7,926 bases of DNA from the NCBI GenBank assembly GCA_027488055.1, contig JAIYCK010000057.1:1-7926 (forward strand), read 5' to 3'. Positions within the stretch are counted from its first letter, which is position 1. Each line of letters begins with the position of its first letter. Position numbers and translations under genes: made by a program. Under the pieces are notes generated by a model, which saw only the letters and a list, made by a program, of their open reading frames with translations, searched no databases and was not told the origin of the DNA. The DNA is from Flavobacteriales bacterium. Its GTDB lineage: Bacteria > Bacteroidota > Bacteroidia > Flavobacteriales_D > Sanyastnellaceae. Of this stretch, positions 5,828 to 7,926 are shown one piece after another.

Positions 5828-7705
5828 ATGAGTGAACAAGTTCAATATACGGAAGATAATATTAAGTCCCTGGATTGGTACGAGCACATTCGCTTGCGAC
5901 CTGGGATGTACATTGGAAAGTTAGGGGATGGCACATCCTACGACGATGGAATTTATGTGTTGCTCAAAGAAATCATGGACAATAGCATCGACGAGTTTGT
6001 GATGGGCCACGGAAAAACGGTCGACATTGTGATCAAGGACAATGTGGTAACCGTGCGTGACTATGGCCGCGGAATTCCGCTAGGTAAGGTGATTGATTGT
6101 GTGTCAAAAATCAACACAGGAGGTAAATACGATTCTCGTGCTTTCAAAAAGTCGGTGGGTTTGAATGGAGTAGGTACCAAGGCTGTCAATGCGTTGAGCT
6201 CATACTTCAAGGTGGAAAGTGTGCGAGAAGGGGAGGTGAAAGCAGCCGAATTCAAACAAGGCAATATCCAAAAGGATCACAAGATTGTCGCTACGGATGC
6301 CAAGAATGGCACCACCATGATTTTCATTCCAGACGAAAGCATATTTCACAATTACCAATTCCGCTCACAACATATTGAAAAACTGCTTTGGAATTATTGT
6401 TACCTCAATACAGGTTTGACGATCGTTTTCAATGGCCAAAAATTCAAAAGTGAGCATGGATTGAAAGATTTGCTAACTGCCAATCTATCAGAGGATCCGC
6501 TCTACAATGCCATTCATCTGCGCGGTGAAGACATCGAAATGGCCATCACCCATACCAATAGCTATGGAGAGGATTATTATAGCTTTGTCAATGGCCAATA
6601 CACTACGCAAGGTGGCACGCATCAAGTAGCTTTTCGCGAGGCATACGTAAAAGTCATTCGCGACTTTTTTGGCAAGGATTACGAAGCAGTCGATGTGCGC
6701 AGTGGAATAGTGGCTGCCGTGGCCGTAAAAGTCGTTGAGCCTGTATTCGAATCCCAAACCAAAACCAAATTGGGCAGCAATGAAATTGAACCCAATGGCA
6801 AAAGCATGAAAGCTTTTGTGTTGGAATTCTTGCAAAAGGAATTGGACAATTTCTTGCATAAAAATCCAGAAACTGCGCAATCACTTCAAAAGAAAATTTT
6901 GCAAAGTGAACGCGAAAGAAAGGAACTTGCTGGGGTAGCCAAATTGGCGCGAGAAAGAGCCAAAAAAGCCAATTTGCACAACAAAAAGCTGCGCGATTGC
7001 AAGGTGCATTACAATGATAAACACGATCTAGCTCCCGATACAACGCTATTTATTACCGAGGGCGACAGCGCCAGTGGATCCATCACGATTTCGCGCAATG
7101 CCTCCACACAGGGCGTATTTAGCCTGCGAGGCAAGCCGCTCAACACCTTTGGTATGACCAAGAAAGTGGTGTACGAGAATGAGGAGTTCAATTTATTACA
7201 GGCAGCCCTCGATATTGAAGATGGTTTGGAAACCTTGCGCTACAATAAAGTAGTCATAGCAACGGATGCCGATGTGGATGGCATGCACATCCGATTGCTG
7301 ATCATCACTTTCTTTATCCAGTTCTTTCCTGACTTAGTCAAGCACGGCCATTTGTATGTGCTTCAAACACCTCTATTCCGTGTACGAAACAAGAAGGTGA
7401 CATTCTATTGTTATTCAGAAGCCGAGCGAGTAGAAGCCATTGAAAAGTGCGGCCCGAAACCTGAGATAACACGATTCAAGGGACTTGGAGAAATTTCCCC
7501 CGACGAGTTCAAAAACTTCATCGGACCTGACATCCGTTTGGAGCCAGTAATTATTGGAAAAGACAGCCATCTCAAGGAGATGTTGGAATTCTTCATGGGT
7601 AAAAACACCCCAGATAGACAAGAATTCATTATCAAAAATTTGAAAATTGAAAAAGATGACGCAGCCGTTGTAATTGAGACAGCTGTTGAGGAGTCGGAAG
7701 CATAA
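5828..7705 (+). CDS. parE: DNA topoisomerase IV subunit B (ParE)
   Basis: This is the ATPase subunit of topoisomerase IV, the type IIA enzyme that decatenates daughter chromosomes with ParC; it is 625 residues, normal for the family. The GHKL ATPase domain has KEIMDN (47-52, general base Glu48 and Mg-binding Asn52), Asp78 with YGRGIP (79-84), GGKYD (98-102) and the ATP lid GLNGVGTKAVNALS (111-124). The transducer carries QTKTKLGS (310-317; Lys312 is the likely phosphate-contacting Lys). The TOPRIM part has EGDSASGS (411-418, Glu411) and the metal-binding Asp triad of ATDADVDGMHI (D480, D482, D484), then RFKGLGE (549-555). Pairing with a parC-type gene 4 bases downstream, and length without the large GyrB insertion, favour ParE over GyrB. 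ATG 5828 is chosen because the family N-terminus (YTEDNIKSLDWYEHIRLRPGMY; begins at residue 7) follows directly; the upstream extension to TTG 5768 overlaps a promoter element. Confidence 0.96.
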   Translation: MSEQVQYTEDNIKSLDWYEHIRLRPGMYIGKLGDGTSYDDGIYVLLKEIMDNSIDEFVMGHGKTVDIVIKDNVVTVRDYGRGIPLGKVIDCVSKINTGGKYDSRAFKKSVGLNGVGTKAVNALSSYFKVESVREGEVKAAEFKQGNIQKDHKIVATDAKNGTTMIFIPDESIFHNYQFRSQHIEKLLWNYCYLNTGLTIVFNGQKFKSEHGLKDLLTANLSEDPLYNAIHLRGEDIEMAITHTNSYGEDYYSFVNGQYTTQGGTHQVAFREAYVKVIRDFFGKDYEAVDVRSGIVAAVAVKVVEPVFESQTKTKLGSNEIEPNGKSMKAFVLEFLQKELDNFLHKNPETAQSLQKKILQSERERKELAGVAKLARERAKKANLHNKKLRDCKVHYNDKHDLAPDTTLFITEGDSASGSITISRNASTQGVFSLRGKPLNTFGMTKKVVYENEEFNLLQAALDIEDGLETLRYNKVVIATDADVDGMHIRLLIITFFIQFFPDLVKHGHLYVLQTPLFRVRNKKVTFYCYSEAERVEAIEKCGPKPEITRFKGLGEISPDEFKNFIGPDIRLEPVIIGKDSHLKEMLEFFMGKNTPDRQEFIIKNLKIEKDDAAVVIETAVEESEA

Positions 7706-7709
7706 TAGT

Positions 7710-7926
7710 ATGGAAGAAAACGAAGAAATAAACAATCTATCCAACGAGCAAGGTGATTTGGGCGATGTGACCGAAATCCAAGGACTCTATCATGAGTGGT
7801 TTTTGGACTATGCATCCTATGTCATTTTGGAAAGGGCTGTGCCGCATATCCACGATGGATTGAAACCAGTTCAGCGCCGGATCTTGCATAGCTCCTGGGA
7901 AATGGAGGATGGTCGTTACAACAAAG
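7710..7926 (+). CDS. parC: DNA topoisomerase IV subunit A (ParC), N-terminal part
   Basis: The ATG at 7710 lies 4 bases after the parE stop, and the frame stays open for 72 codons to the window edge. Residues 33-59 hold the conserved start of the type IIA topoisomerase A subunit: DYASYVILERAVPHIHDG then LKPVQRRIL, followed by EMEDGRYNK (64-72). ParC is the DNA-cleaving and rejoining subunit that works with ParE. The first 25 or so residues are acidic and low in complexity (MEENEEINNLSNEQGDLGD) and come before the usual family start. The quinolone-resistance region and the catalytic Tyr lie beyond the window, so neither can be assessed. Operon position and the ERAVPHIHDGLKPVQRR form make GyrA unlikely. 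Confidence 0.95.
   Translation, partial: MEENEEINNLSNEQGDLGDVTEIQGLYHEWFLDYASYVILERAVPHIHDGLKPVQRRILHSSWEMEDGRYNK

Noticed and set aside
6488..7043. Long minus-strand frames (about 130 codons) opposite parE
   Set aside because: They are antisense to the conserved transducer and TOPRIM coding sequence and show no domain, signal or start context of their own.

Overview
The window looks like chromosomal DNA from a member of the Bacteroidota, probably Flavobacteriales. Three things point there. A large secreted protein ends in a gliding-motility/type IX secretion (type B) sorting domain. Promoter-like sites fit the Bacteroidota consensus TTG-N17-23-TAnnTTTG. Start codons have A/T-rich leaders without clear Shine-Dalgarno sites. 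The order-level placement is inference.

Layout. At the left edge (1-47, minus strand) are the first 15 codons of a membrane-anchored protein, possibly rmuC. A minus-strand terminator (about 132-168) separates it from a minus-strand lipoprotein gene (192-887) that has no usable ATG and probably starts at TTG. Divergent from it is ctlX (989-1918, plus), a pentein-fold hydrolase related to arginine deiminases with an intact candidate catalytic tetrad. After a 95-base gap with a good promoter match (1958-1986) comes a 1185-residue secreted, cysteine-rich, multidomain protein (2014-5571) with two CUB-like domains, an orphan P-domain, PKD/Ig-like repeats and a C-terminal T9SS sorting domain. A strong intrinsic terminator (5588-5623) closes that unit. 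After a 256-base gap carrying a -7 promoter element and a small leader hairpin, parE (5828-7705) and parC (from 7710, cut by the window edge) form a topoisomerase IV operon with a 4-base spacer.

Functionally this is a mixed neighbourhood: chromosome decatenation (parE-parC), one amino-acid catabolic enzyme, and cell-envelope or surface proteins. I see no shared pathway linking them. There is no mobile element, CRISPR array, phage gene, tRNA or rRNA, and no evidence of a new multi-gene system. The points most worth a second look are the domain architecture of the surface protein, the non-ATG start of the lipoprotein, and the palindrome next to the surface-protein promoter.
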